This document shows, piece by piece, positions 27,544-37,555 of a stretch of DNA of 64,000 nt (positions are counted from its first letter, which is position 1; each line of letters begins with the position of its first letter). The position numbers and the translations under genes were made by a program. The notes beneath the pieces were generated by a model. That model was not told the DNA's origin, made no database searches, and was given only the letters and a program-made list of their open reading frames with translations. This stretch comes from Barthelona sp. PCE. Taxonomy: Eukaryota; Metamonada: BaSk clade. The stretch is taken from NCBI GenBank assembly GCA_040285745.1, contig JAUFOR010000001.1, positions 186,001 through 250,000 of the forward strand, read 5' to 3'.

Positions 27544-30312
27544 TTACAATGGAGGAGGAACGTTTGACATATCAGGAAGATCAAAATTGAACGCTCCCAT
27601 GTCCAACGTCCCAAAATCAGGAGAAAGTGGACCAGGACTAATGATTGCAGCGTCCATGTCGATCGAATGCGACAGTTCAAACGGTTGAGACTCACTTAGG
27701 TCTTGTTCTTGCTCCAGCTCAAATACATCAACTGGTTTTCTCACCGGAATTGGTACCGATCTTGGTTCCTCTTCCTCTTCCTCCTTGGCCTTCTTTCGAC
27801 GGCGACGACGTCTCTCTGTGGCGCTAAGGCGCTCTGGTTTGCCTTGTTCACCACCTCCCATCGCTCTAGCAAGCTTAACATCAGCTTTCAAAACGCCTAT
27901 TTCCTTCTCAAGACCTCTAATGATGGCGTCGTTGTCTCTGTCAACCTTGTTCAGCTTCTTCTCGCTCTCAACAAGCATCATGTTCAACTCTCCCTTCTCA
28001 GAGTGCAATCTTTCAATGTCAACACCCAGTGAGTTCGTCGTTGTCGTGAGCATACCGATGCGGTTCTCCAGGCGCTCCATGAGCACGCGGTAGCCCACAA
28101 GCTGCTTCTCCCACTTCTCTATCTGTTGAGATGATGTTACCGATAGCTTCTCAATCTCCCGTACAGGGTCTGTGTGACTGTTGGGGATGCGCTGACGCAA
28201 CTTCTCAAGGATATCTGGGGATATGCGCTGCAAGACCTCCTCGTACACGCGGACCTTGCCGCTCAACACCGATACTGAATTATTAAGGTTTGAAATGGTC
28301 TTCCGAAGCGTCGCTTGTTGCGATTTCAGTTCGATGAGCTCCCCTTCACGCAGGTTAAGCTGCTCCTGGCAGAACTTCATGGCTTCCTCAACCATCAGAC
28401 GTGAGTAGCACTCGTTGTCAACGCGCTGCCTCAACTTCTCGTTTTCTTCTATCACAGCACTACGCGCTTCCTTGTCTGCGTCTCTCTTCTCGCGACGCAG
28501 TTCCTCGACGATGCACGCAAGAGATTGGACCTCGTCAGCGCTCTTCTCCAGTTCTGATGATACCTTTCCCAACAGTCGTTCTGTCTCAGATCCGTGTCTG
28601 ATAACCTCCCAGAACAGGCTCTTTATCTTATCGTCAGCGCCCTTCAGCTCAACGCAGAGCTCGCTGCAGAAGGACAGATAGCTCTTATCAATTGGATGCC
28701 CTTCAAGACGATCGTTTAATATATCGATTTCGCTCTTCAGGACAGCGTTCTGGCGCTTTAATTTAGCAAAACCAATTGCATCGACTTCTCCACGGGACAG
28801 TTCTAATGCAGCAATCTTCTTCTTCAGATACTGGGTGTTTCCTTCAGCGCTAATTTCACTTGCTGTCTTGACCTGCTCCAGTTGATCACGGAGCTGAGAG
28901 ATCTCACCAGCCATGTCCGCCAAACGCTGCTCCAGGCCCTTGCGAGGGGTCTGAGCGGTATCAACACCAAGCATAGCCAACTCAAACGATGCCTCAAGCT
29001 GGGCTATTTCCAAACTATGCTCCATTCCAAGCAGCTTGATTTCTGCACAGTGGCGCTCTTTCTCGACGCGCATTACCTCTTCGAGGCGTGCTCTTGCTAA
29101 ATCGCGCTCAATTGACACAGCCATCACTTGCTTTTCCATATTCTCTAATAGATCTTCACTCAGCTGTTGTTTAAGACGCTGAGAAACGGTTAACAGCTTT
29201 GTGGAATGTTGTTGCAGTACACGGGACGTCGGTGATTCAAAAGTAGGTGTGATCATAGCTGCTACTGAGCTGTCTCTCACAACCTTAGCAGGAGTGATCA
29301 CCTCTTCAGCCTCAACGAGTTCCTTCACTGGTTCCTCCACGGCTGGATCTTCGGTCTCAGGTTGCACTTGAATGGGGGATTCTTCCTCTTCCTCGGTTAC
29401 AATTCCATCTAGCAAAGCTTCATCAACTGTCGTACGCTTCAGCAGTTCAGGAGACCGCTCAATATCGTCCAATATCTCGTCCACGCGCAGTCTCTGTGAG
29501 TTTGTGAGAGTCTCCTGCAATATGTTGAGCGTCTCCATGTCTATACCTTCCTCATCACTAGATTCGCATATGGGCTCCACCTCCTCAGGTTCTTCCTCAG
29601 GGTCTTCCTCAGGGTCTTCCTCAGGATCTTCAACAGTCTCTTCCTCAGAGACGACATCTGCAGCTGGATTCTCAATGTATGAGTCATCGAGCTCATACGC
29701 TTCATCTAGATCAGCCTCCTCCAGTGGCTCAACCATATCGTAATGGCCTCCAACGGAAGGAACGGGGGCAATCTCGGCTTTAGGAATCGGAACCGTCTCA
29801 ACCGGCTCAGACCTCGGAAGATTACGATGTGTATGCTTAATGGGTGTCACAATGTCCGAAAGAGGTTGCTTCTCCTCATCAACGACGAGCGCACCTCCCT
29901 TTATGAGGCACTCTATGCTTGCTGGGTTCTGTAAAAATGTTGCTAATTTGGTTGAAATTGGATGGCTGAAGTCCACTGAAAAGCTATGGTCTCTGCTTAA
30001 GTTGTACAAAAAATAAAGCATAACCAGCAGGTAATATGTGTATTTGGCCTTGCCTCGCATTACATTACGCTGATCAATTAGCTCTAAAGGAATACCAACG
30101 AAACTACAGCATTCCTTGATGTTATCCCAGTTCTTGTCGACTTGTGACTGGTACTGTGTGTTGAAATGCACCTTTGTGCGACGTACAGTTGGGAATACAG
30201 AATGGAACGCTTTAAGAAAAGCACCTCCATCTCGTAAATGATCAAAACTAGTGATCTCGAGACCAGTAACCTGCGCAATCCATGCTACCAAATCCTTCTT
30301 GCCCAAAACCAT
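27544..30312 (-). CDS. EB1-like calponin-homology protein with acidic and long coiled-coil regions
   Basis: 922 residues. The start 'MVLGKKDLVAWIAQVTGLEI' and 'LKAFHSVFPTVRRTKVHFN', 'KNWDNIKECCSFVGIP' match the CH domain of the EB1 family (microtubule plus-end binders), residues 1-115. An acidic low-complexity stretch follows at ~205-270, including repeated PEED units encoded by 12-base repeats near 29589-29634. Residues ~370-830 are nearly continuous coiled coil; the tail is mixed basic and acidic with no EB-homology domain. EB1 itself is ~270 residues, so this is an EB-type head on a long rod, perhaps a spindle or axoneme linker. The ATG at 30312 follows CCCTTTTCACATAC. Confidence 0.75.
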   Translation of the reverse strand: MVLGKKDLVAWIAQVTGLEITSFDHLRDGGAFLKAFHSVFPTVRRTKVHFNTQYQSQVDKNWDNIKECCSFVGIPLELIDQRNVMRGKAKYTYYLLVMLYFLYNLSRDHSFSVDFSHPISTKLATFLQNPASIECLIKGGALVVDEEKQPLSDIVTPIKHTHRNLPRSEPVETVPIPKAEIAPVPSVGGHYDMVEPLEEADLDEAYELDDSYIENPAADVVSEEETVEDPEEDPEEDPEEEPEEVEPICESSDEEGIDMETLNILQETLTNSQRLRVDEILDDIERSPELLKRTTVDEALLDGIVTEEEEESPIQVQPETEDPAVEEPVKELVEAEEVITPAKVVRDSSVAAMITPTFESPTSRVLQQHSTKLLTVSQRLKQQLSEDLLENMEKQVMAVSIERDLARARLEEVMRVEKERHCAEIKLLGMEHSLEIAQLEASFELAMLGVDTAQTPRKGLEQRLADMAGEISQLRDQLEQVKTASEISAEGNTQYLKKKIAALELSRGEVDAIGFAKLKRQNAVLKSEIDILNDRLEGHPIDKSYLSFCSELCVELKGADDKIKSLFWEVIRHGSETERLLGKVSSELEKSADEVQSLACIVEELRREKRDADKEARSAVIEENEKLRQRVDNECYSRLMVEEAMKFCQEQLNLREGELIELKSQQATLRKTISNLNNSVSVLSGKVRVYEEVLQRISPDILEKLRQRIPNSHTDPVREIEKLSVTSSQQIEKWEKQLVGYRVLMERLENRIGMLTTTTNSLGVDIERLHSEKGELNMMLVESEKKLNKVDRDNDAIIRGLEKEIGVLKADVKLARAMGGGEQGKPERLSATERRRRRRKKAKEEEEEEPRSVPIPVRKPVDVFELEQEQDLSESQPFELSHSIDMDAAIISPGPLSPDFGTLDMGAFNFDLPDMSNVPPPL

Positions 30313-30332
30313 GCAAAAAAATAATTATGTAT

Positions 30333-30350
30333 GTGAAAAGGGAGTAGAAA
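30333..30350 (-). promoter_or_regulatory. TTTCTACTCCCTTTTCAC start element
   Basis: Lies 21-38 bases upstream of the ATG at 30312 on the minus strand. Same motif class as at 21348 and 37561. Confidence 0.4.
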
Positions 30351-30527
30351 ACCGAAAAACGAGATATAGTTTTCCTGCATTCATTTTCATCCTTAAAAAA
30401 GATGTGTTCTTGACAGTTTAGCCCTAAACTTGGTCATCATTTACTCAGCGAGATGCGCGGACCTGTTAAATATTCATTTCCCTTTTCTCACGCAATCGTT
30501 TGTCGATAAGAATTGCGGCGGGGCAGT

Positions 30528-31628
30528 ATGGAAATCATCAGCGATGCGAAATCAAGTATAAATGAAAAGCTGGGGGAACTTCTTTATTTTATACACTGCA
30601 AATGCGTTGAACGACTAACAGAGAAAGTGTACATTGATGCTCTTAAGAGTGTGGGCCATGAAAGCGATATAGATAAGGCCCAAGTTTATTTTGTTGTTCA
30701 GCGTGAACCCATGCTCAACAATTTAATGGAAGCTGTAATGAAAACATGGCAGATATATCTACGAGAGGCCAACGTCGATGCTACTCTTCACAAAATCGAA
30801 GTTGTCCTTGGATACTTGGAAGAGGAAGTTTGTCAAACTGCATCTAACATATTAATGCAGAGTGCTGTCGTTCCTGTCAACACAGAAGCAACTGTAGACG
30901 AGCTCCTAACCCAGCATGAGACACTGAAGCAGCAGCTAACACAGCTTTGCCAAAGACCATTTCTTAATGCAACAATTGCTTTTCCTTCATTACCTATTGA
31001 GCCAGTAACCGCAGACAGTAACGAGGCATATTTGATCGACATCCACCCCATCATGCACTTCAAAATGCTCTGTCAAAAAATATTAGACGCTGTCGACCAA
31101 AGCTGTCGTCATTTTTTACAAAAACAGTTAGAAAAGACTCTTCGACGTGGAACTGTGTTGTATGATGGGCTGGAGGATCACGTGGACGCTGTTATTAGGC
31201 TTCTATCCGGTTTTGCAAACAACGCTTGCGAAGACGCACTTCACCATTTTTCCTCTACATATTCACGTGGTGATGGTATTTTATATGCACCAATGGATGC
31301 CTTCAATGCCCAGAAAACGTGCAAATTGCAGTTTTTGTGGCTTACACATCAGAATGCATTGCTAGAAAAAATGATAAACATTTTGGAAGAAAAAATCGAA
31401 ATATACACAAAGAACTCCAGAAGACTAGAGAATTTTGAGGCTGAGGCGCACAGTATTATGCAAAAACTACAGCAGGAGATGATGGATAGCACAACTAAGA
31501 CGAAAATATTGTGGTGTCAGTTGAATGCATATGAATTACCAGAAATAGCAGTAGAATGTGACTTAGATAAGTTATTATCCCGTTTTCATGTTGAAACCAC
31601 AGAAAAATGGTCATTTTTAATAAAGTAA
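30528..31628 (+). CDS. Hypothetical helical protein
   Basis: 366 residues from the ATG at 30528; the frame opens at a TTG 15 bases earlier. Entirely alpha-helical, with coiled-coil propensity near 115-140 and 270-330 ('LEKMINILEEKIEIY', 'IMQKLQQEMMDS'). Several Cys residues are scattered without a zinc pattern. No family recognised. Divergent from the EB1-like gene (215-base gap) and convergent with the next gene (35-base gap). Confidence 0.65.
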   Translation: MEIISDAKSSINEKLGELLYFIHCKCVERLTEKVYIDALKSVGHESDIDKAQVYFVVQREPMLNNLMEAVMKTWQIYLREANVDATLHKIEVVLGYLEEEVCQTASNILMQSAVVPVNTEATVDELLTQHETLKQQLTQLCQRPFLNATIAFPSLPIEPVTADSNEAYLIDIHPIMHFKMLCQKILDAVDQSCRHFLQKQLEKTLRRGTVLYDGLEDHVDAVIRLLSGFANNACEDALHHFSSTYSRGDGILYAPMDAFNAQKTCKLQFLWLTHQNALLEKMINILEEKIEIYTKNSRRLENFEAEAHSIMQKLQQEMMDSTTKTKILWCQLNAYELPEIAVECDLDKLLSRFHVETTEKWSFLIK

Positions 31629-31663
31629 ATCAAAATAATCAAAAATAATCAAATTTACATTAA

Positions 31664-32386
31664 TTAAACAGTGATCGATCGGATAATCTTCTTAAACGAC
31701 TCAAAAAGAACAGGGTAATCACGAAGGATGTTGCTGGCAGAGACTATGGCTTCCTCCTTTGTGATGTTACCTTGATTAATTTCTCGAACAATTTGCAATA
31801 TTGTTGTGAACGAAGAATAACTTAACGCCTCTTTCATTTGCGCAAACACATCCTTTGCCTCTGGGACCATGGCTGGAGATTCTTCTGCATTAAATAAACG
31901 TCTTGATGGACTGGAAGGTTGTTCACGTGAAAATACAGATTCCCTCATTGTAGGAGAGATTGGAATCTCCATGGAAGGCCTACGGGTGGCCCTGTATGAC
32001 AACCCCAATGAATCAAAAGGGTCTTGTGTACGCCTTGGGGTGTTACCGGCATGCAAATCTTCATCATTAATGGAGTTGATAATGGTTCTCTTAAATGCAT
32101 AAAGCTTGTTGAGCTGTGACTGGCACTTGGACAGTTCACCATTGAGCTCAGCTTTTTCTTTGACGAGCATGGCCTGCTCTTCAACTAAAGATTGATTTCT
32201 ATCGCCCATTGCCTTAAGCTCTTTCTTAAGATTTGCGATCTCACGATTTAAAAGAACATTATGCTCCTCAGTTTTTGATAACTGTGAAGAAATTCGTGTG
32301 TTTTCATCTTTCAGCTCATCCTTTTGTCTCTGAAAGGCATCCTCGATTTTCCTGATTCCGTCTCTGAATGATTCCTGTACGTTCAT
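31664..32386 (-). CDS. At4g15545-like coiled-coil protein
   Basis: 240 residues. Coiled coil at ~5-95 ('QLSKTEEHNVLLNREIANLK', 'SKCQSQLNKLYAFKRTIINS'), a Ser/Pro-rich linker with probable phosphosites ('TPRR', 'SPTMRES', 'SPSRR'), and a helical C-terminus 'DVFAQMKEALSYSSFTTILQ' plus 'VREINQGNITKEEAI'. This order of coiled coil ending in FRKTLMQSL-like sequence, Ser/Pro linker and a C-terminal helical domain around LSYxxFxxxLxxVKxLN is that of the plant protein At4g15545 and its protist relatives, whose role is poorly known. I base this on remembered family features, not a search. Confidence 0.6.
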   Translation of the reverse strand: MNVQESFRDGIRKIEDAFQRQKDELKDENTRISSQLSKTEEHNVLLNREIANLKKELKAMGDRNQSLVEEQAMLVKEKAELNGELSKCQSQLNKLYAFKRTIINSINDEDLHAGNTPRRTQDPFDSLGLSYRATRRPSMEIPISPTMRESVFSREQPSSPSRRLFNAEESPAMVPEAKDVFAQMKEALSYSSFTTILQIVREINQGNITKEEAIVSASNILRDYPVLFESFKKIIRSITV

Positions 32387-32583
32387 CTGTTATACAAGCA
32401 ATATTGTGATATTGGTGAAAAAACGGTTAACGATACTTCAAACGATATTGCAGGAAAGTTTGTGGGATAAGTATTAGGCAATAGCATCTTACATCGCGTT
32501 TCCGGCAGTGCGGTTATAATAAACTACTTGTAATCGCATTATCACCCTTTCACATAACTGCTTTTGTTATTTTACCTTAAAAT

Positions 32584-32898
32584 ATGAATAGCATCAAAAG
32601 ACTTCTTGACGAAGAGAAGGTGGCCATGGAAGCTGTTGCCGAGGCCAAACAACAACGAGCACAAAAATTACGTGAGGCACGTACAGAGGCTTTAGCCGAG
32701 ATTGAACACATTGAAGAGGAGAAAAAGCATGAACTCGAGGTGCTAAAGGAGCAAAGATTAGAAAAATTGGATAGCTTTTCTGAGCAACTACAATCAGATA
32801 CTGCAAAGCATATCGATGAGCTTTATGAGAGAGCTCAAGTGAACTTCGAAAAAGCTGTTCTCTATGCAGTCGATGATGTTATTAATGTTACGTTGTAG
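32584..32898 (+). CDS. VMA10: V-type proton ATPase subunit G
   Basis: 104 residues, slightly shorter than the usual ~115. A single long charged helix beginning 'SIKRLLDEEKVAMEAVAEAK' and continuing 'RAQKLREARTEALAEIEHI', matching the subunit G N-terminus (IQxLLxAEKxAxxxVxxAR...R.KxAKxEAxxEI). Subunit G pairs with E in the peripheral stalk of the V1 sector that acidifies endolysosomal compartments. The C-terminal third is variable, as in other species. TTACCTTAAAAT immediately before the ATG provides the start element. Confidence 0.85.
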   Translation: MNSIKRLLDEEKVAMEAVAEAKQQRAQKLREARTEALAEIEHIEEEKKHELEVLKEQRLEKLDSFSEQLQSDTAKHIDELYERAQVNFEKAVLYAVDDVINVTL

Positions 32899-32973
32899 AT
32901 AGTAAATGCGTTTTGGCCTTTTTATTCCTTTTCAATTTTCCTGTTCAGTTTCTGGGGTTTTAATAAGAGATAA

Positions 32974-35751
32974 ATGTACTCAAACACTACACTTTTCCTC
33001 AATCCAAAATGGGAAGCACAATTAGTTGACCAACACCCTGATAAATTACTTTATTCATTTTTCGAATTGGTTTTTCAATCAACAGATGTCGAACTTTACA
33101 AGCAAATCACCAATCTCATCAGTCTTACTGATTTGGCCGACTTTTTTGCAAGTCAACACTTTGAAAGAGTTGCCTTCCATATAGAACATCATAATATGCG
33201 TTGTTTTAATCGTCTAAAGAGCTATAACCCTGTCCGCGAGTATCTGAAGCACAGTGTTGCAATTGTTGTTTCACGTTTTTTGATTCAACTAGAAGAATCT
33301 CGTTGGTATGGTATCTTTTCCAATATCATAGGTGGATACCAGAAGACTTTCATCATTGAGAAGCTCACTGTTCTTCCTATTATATCGTTTATGTTTACTA
33401 TTCGACATTTTGCACGTGCAATCAACGATGATGTGAAGATGCCAGAAGTTTTCGACGAAATAGGTCTTCCACACATTTCTGTTTACTACAGATTCTTGTC
33501 CACAGTCCACGGTCCTGATAACCTGGGCTACTTTGAAGACCGTCTGGATGCGAATCTTTTGCCTGATTATTTATTCCCAAGCAGATATAAATTAGAAGCT
33601 GAGTTGAAGCCCATTATTGACACCGTTATACCGGTGAAGGAGCCAGTCCTGGTCAAGAAGGGGGTAGCACTTTTTCCTGATCTGTTAGCAAATACTCCTT
33701 CCACGACTGCTGTGCCTATCATTGAACCTGATGTTGTTGTCAGTGAAGAAGAGCCCATCTATAAAAGTGCCTTGTTCAGCGAAGAAGAGCCCAGCTTTAA
33801 GAGTGTCTTGTTCAGCGAAGAAAAGCCCGACTTTAACACTGTCTTCTTCAGCGTCAGCGACAGCGATGAAGAAGATGAAGAAAAAGAAATTGCTGCTCCA
33901 TTGGTTCCTCCCATGTTGGCTCCGATGCTTATGCCATCTGATGGCACAAGCAGTATCAAAAGCAACCTCTTGGATGAGATCTTCTCTAAATCGAACGAGG
34001 AAAGCGACGTTGAGCCTACTTACGAACAACCGCTATGGATGTCTCTCGAGGTTAAACCCATCGTTGCGCAAATGCACACCCGCAACTTCAGCAAGATAAA
34101 GAAACGTATAAAGGGTTACGATGGTTACGATGTTTACATGAATATGAGACCGATCGAAATGTTCACGCTCGTGCTTTACTGTCTTTTTGGCAGCCCAGAC
34201 AACATCCCATCATTGAAGAACGTGGAGACAAAGAACTTCTTCAAGAAGAGAATGGCGAGGATCTTGCCTCCAAGATGCTCAAAAGATATTCTTTCTTTCC
34301 AGGATCAGGCGATCAGACAGACATGCAAGCGCTTCATGGATGAGGTTATTGGTTCTAATGTTTATGAGTTGGGCCATAAAATCGCAGACGCCATGTTCAA
34401 CGATGCTTGCCCCACGCACATGCTCGAACCATTCGCCGAGGTGTATTCCGCGTGCTTGGATGAGTACATCCTCCCCGAGTACGCGTGTTTTGAGCACTTC
34501 AGGAAAAATGGATTGGCTAATGCGGATTTCTTCCTGATTATCGGCTTTCCGAGACTTTCTTTCTTCTTGCAGTTTGAAATAGGTTTTTATATGGGTGAAG
34601 ATCTGCCTTTTAATCCTGTTTGGATGAATGGGGACCTGAACAGTCTCAACAAGGTTCCTACACCGCACAGAAACACCTACACAGAACCCACCATCGGACC
34701 TGTGAGTAGCGTTGAGCCTGCAAAGGTAATCACCGTTGCTGAACCAGTTGTAGAACAGGGAACCGTGCTTGAAAATAGAATCACAAACCTGCAGGCAACG
34801 ATCGAGCAGCTCGTCAACGTTCAGCAAACGTTCATGCAGAACATGACCGATGCGTTTTCCCAGCAAAACACCAATATTAACACATTCATTGACACCCGCC
34901 TTGATGAATTTTCCGAGCAAATTTTGGCTGTTTCCCAACCTGTAGCAAAGATTCAGCCCAAGCTTCCTGTTGTTTCAACTGTACCCCCGCCACCTGGTCT
35001 GAAGACCCACTTAAAGACGATGGAAGTTGACAAGGATCTGCAAAAGTTCAGCTTTGAGCCTGAGACAGATATTCACCTAGAGATTGAGACTGAGTACCCT
35101 GATTTGACAACGGTTAAGCAGCGCCCCTTTAACTGGGAGGCGTGTCTGGCGGAGGAATCTTACAAGCGCTTACCAGTGCATTTTGTTGATGATGCTGTCG
35201 AAGCTGCTAAGCTGAAACCTGTGCCCAAACGTCAGTACAAGTATGCTCTTTCTGTGATATGCACAGATATGGGTTTTACCCATGATACCCTCTCTGCGCT
35301 TTCAGACAATCTTGTTGATACCCTTTCAGAGATGATTTCAACATATCTTATTGCAACCAACCACATTGAATGCGCTGATTATTTGCTTGCAATAACCCGA
35401 GATATGTTAAGAGGAATATTGAAGAGGGCGAGGAAAGATCCTGAAAGACCGAAAGTTACATCATGGATCGAAGATATGATTGACTTCTGGAGCGAGAAGA
35501 GTTCAAGTGAAAATATGGTGGCTTTGACTGAAATGAAAAACAAACTGAAATCCAAAAATCTAGGTATCCCCGTGCACACCGTTGTAGTGCACACTGTTAA
35601 GAAGGTACTCCTCCAAGAGGCGATCAATCAAAACTCAATTGAAGATTTGATGAAAGAGTTTTTTTTTGTGAACAGTTTAACCAACAATCATTGGTTTTCA
35701 TTTATCTGGAATTGTGGACTCTGTAGTGATGATTACGAACTTCCTGCTTAG
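32974..35751 (+). CDS. Large hypothetical protein with repeated helical domains
   Basis: 925 residues, no family recognised. There appear to be at least two related helical domains: residues ~1-190 ending 'EIGLPHISVYYRFLSTVHGPD' and ~370-560 ending 'LIIGFPRLSFFLQFEIGFYM', with a third helical segment at ~745-920. The linkers are acidic and low-complexity: three tandem 12-residue units at 257-292 (SEEEPxxKSxLF) and an acidic run, then a Pro-rich stretch and a predicted short coiled coil at ~600-660. No signal peptide or membrane segment. The internal duplication is inferred by eye and needs a self-alignment. Convergent with CCT1, 59 bases apart. Confidence 0.65.
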   Translation: MYSNTTLFLNPKWEAQLVDQHPDKLLYSFFELVFQSTDVELYKQITNLISLTDLADFFASQHFERVAFHIEHHNMRCFNRLKSYNPVREYLKHSVAIVVSRFLIQLEESRWYGIFSNIIGGYQKTFIIEKLTVLPIISFMFTIRHFARAINDDVKMPEVFDEIGLPHISVYYRFLSTVHGPDNLGYFEDRLDANLLPDYLFPSRYKLEAELKPIIDTVIPVKEPVLVKKGVALFPDLLANTPSTTAVPIIEPDVVVSEEEPIYKSALFSEEEPSFKSVLFSEEKPDFNTVFFSVSDSDEEDEEKEIAAPLVPPMLAPMLMPSDGTSSIKSNLLDEIFSKSNEESDVEPTYEQPLWMSLEVKPIVAQMHTRNFSKIKKRIKGYDGYDVYMNMRPIEMFTLVLYCLFGSPDNIPSLKNVETKNFFKKRMARILPPRCSKDILSFQDQAIRQTCKRFMDEVIGSNVYELGHKIADAMFNDACPTHMLEPFAEVYSACLDEYILPEYACFEHFRKNGLANADFFLIIGFPRLSFFLQFEIGFYMGEDLPFNPVWMNGDLNSLNKVPTPHRNTYTEPTIGPVSSVEPAKVITVAEPVVEQGTVLENRITNLQATIEQLVNVQQTFMQNMTDAFSQQNTNINTFIDTRLDEFSEQILAVSQPVAKIQPKLPVVSTVPPPPGLKTHLKTMEVDKDLQKFSFEPETDIHLEIETEYPDLTTVKQRPFNWEACLAEESYKRLPVHFVDDAVEAAKLKPVPKRQYKYALSVICTDMGFTHDTLSALSDNLVDTLSEMISTYLIATNHIECADYLLAITRDMLRGILKRARKDPERPKVTSWIEDMIDFWSEKSSSENMVALTEMKNKLKSKNLGIPVHTVVVHTVKKVLLQEAINQNSIEDLMKEFFFVNSLTNNHWFSFIWNCGLCSDDYELPA
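33742..33849 (+). repeat. Three tandem 36-base in-frame coding repeats
   Basis: Three 12-codon units at 33742-33777, 33778-33813 and 33814-33849 encode Ser-Glu-Glu-(Glu/Lys)-Pro followed by a hydrophobic ending. They keep the frame and have diverged mainly at the fourth, sixth and last positions. Such units may vary in number between strains. Confidence 0.85.
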
Positions 35752-35810
35752 TATGCTTTTAAATAAATAAATGCTGTATTTGTCATATCAAACGAATAAA
35801 TCACTCTAGT

Positions 35811-37555
35811 TTACTTCTGGGCTTCCTCACGAGCGGGGAGTGTGACTGTTGTGTCAACACGAAGAACTGTAATAGCAGCTTCCGTGGCGTATTCAAGGTA
35901 CTTTGTCTTAGCAAGAGCAGGCTCGAGAACACCGCGGCTAAGGTTGTTAGTAACGGTGTCGTTGTCAAGATCGAGGCCAGCATAGCGGACTTCCTTCTTG
36001 GCACCTTCCTTTTGAGCCTCGGCCTGATAGGCAACAAGTTGTGCAGTAAGCTCCGTAGCATCAAGAGCAGCGTTAGAAGCTAGGGTCTTGGGGATGGTGA
36101 GGAGAGCCTCAGCAAAAGCAAGAACAGCGAGCTGCTCACGACCACTGATCTTGTTGGCCTCGTTCTCAAGGTATACGTGGAGGGCAGATTCAACAGATCC
36201 ACCACCAGCAACTACGCGATCAGAAGTGAGGGCACGACGGACAGCACATAGGGCATCGTGAATTGAGCGCTGGGCTTCATCCAGTGTCTGCTCGTTGGGA
36301 CCACGAAGGACAATGGAAGCGGATGTGGCGTGCTTGGTACCCTTGAAGAACATTACGTCCTTATCACCGAGCTTACGGCAAACAACCTCATCACATGTAC
36401 CGAGCTGAACAGAATCGAAACTCTCGTTTCCGATCTCATCGGCAAGAGTTGTGATGATAGAACCGCCGGTAGCCTTAGCAAGACGACGGAGATCGGGCTT
36501 GGCGACACGGCGAACAGCAATGCTGCCTGACTCGACGAAATACTTCATAGCAATCTCATCAATACCACCGGTTGTGAGGATAACGTTGGCACCAGAAGCG
36601 AGGATCATCTCAACGCGTTCCTTAAGGATGTTGATTTCACGCTGCCTGATACCCTCAAGCTTATCGGCATCAGAGACAAGAACCTGAATACCAATCTTCA
36701 ATCTGGCCTTCATGAGGGCAAAGTCGAGGAACGCAATCTTTGCATCATCGACGTAGCTGGGCATCTGGTCAGCGGCCTTACCACAGGGAAGGCAGTAGCC
36801 ATTGACAAGCTCAGACTCAGTGAGGGACTTACCGTGAATCTTGACGATACCGATATTTCTGATAGGGTAAGTGGTACCGAAGAAGTCAGAAGCAATCTTG
36901 ACAGACTCAATGGCGTTGACTACAATGTTACAAAAGAGAGCCTGAGAAGCACCAATAATCTTGGAAGAAAGAGTTGTGCGGGCAACGTTTGAGAGTGCCG
37001 CGGGACCAAGATCAGTAGTGTTCACAGCCAGTTGCTCGTTGACAAACGCAACAGCTAACTCAGAAGCCATTCTATAACCCTTGATAATAAAGGAAGGATG
37101 TAAACCCTGTTCCTGCAACCTACCGGCAACCTTAACCAGCTCACAAGCAACGAGAGTGGCGGATGTGGTTCCGTCACCAACTGCAGAATCCTGCTGCTCA
37201 GCTGTCTGCTGAATAGTCTGTGCAATGGGATGAACAAGACGAAGTGATTTCAGAATAAAAGCACCATCGTTGGACACTTCGATGTCACCCACCTCGTTAA
37301 TGAGCATTTTGTCGAGACCTCTGGGACCAAGAGTAGACTTGAGAATATTAAATATCGCGGATAACGCTTTGACTGAATGTTAGTAAGTGCGGTATGATGT
37401 ACGTACGCCCAGTAACCACTGAATAATGCTAGAATCACTGTTTTCCAACGTATTGAATTGATCCAATGCAAAAAATGGTGGAATACCAAAGTACCATGAA
37501 ACAAACTGTTATCATCACGAGCGGCCTTTCCTGATTTCCTTGCTGAGTGATTCAT
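35811..37555 (-). CDS. CCT1: CCT1 / TCP-1 alpha, chaperonin subunit, two exons
   Basis: 536 residues after splicing (exon 1 37507-37555, intron 37373-37506, exon 2 35811-37372). The alpha subunit is identified by 'DEIAMKYFVESGSIAVRRV', 'LRRLAKATGG', 'DEVVCRKLGDKDVMFFKGTK' and 'VVAGGGSVESALHVYLE'; ATP motifs 'GDGTTSATLVACELVK' and 'STLGPRGLDKML' are intact. The uninterrupted frame starts only at the Met of DKML, which would cut off the first ATP loop; splicing restores 'SGKAARDDNIKALSAIFNIL' and a normal length. The product folds actin and tubulin in the cytosolic TRiC ring. Codon use is biased as in GDH, fitting high expression. The ATG at 37555 follows TTCTACCTTTTCAAATT. Confidence 0.93.
37373..37506 (-). 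other. Spliceosomal intron in CCT1
   Basis: 134 bases. The 5' site reads GTTTGT and the 3' end reads TACTAACATTCAG, so the branch motif sits only about five bases before AG. It splits a codon after its first base, and removal joins two frames into the conserved CCT1 N-terminus. In trichomonads and fornicates the branch point and acceptor are likewise fused into one motif, usually with a GTATGT-type donor; GTTTGT is a variant. Confidence 0.9.

Noticed and set aside
29372-29743. Ser-rich 123-codon frame on the plus strand
   Set aside because: Complement of the acidic Glu/Asp/Pro repeat in the EB1-like protein.
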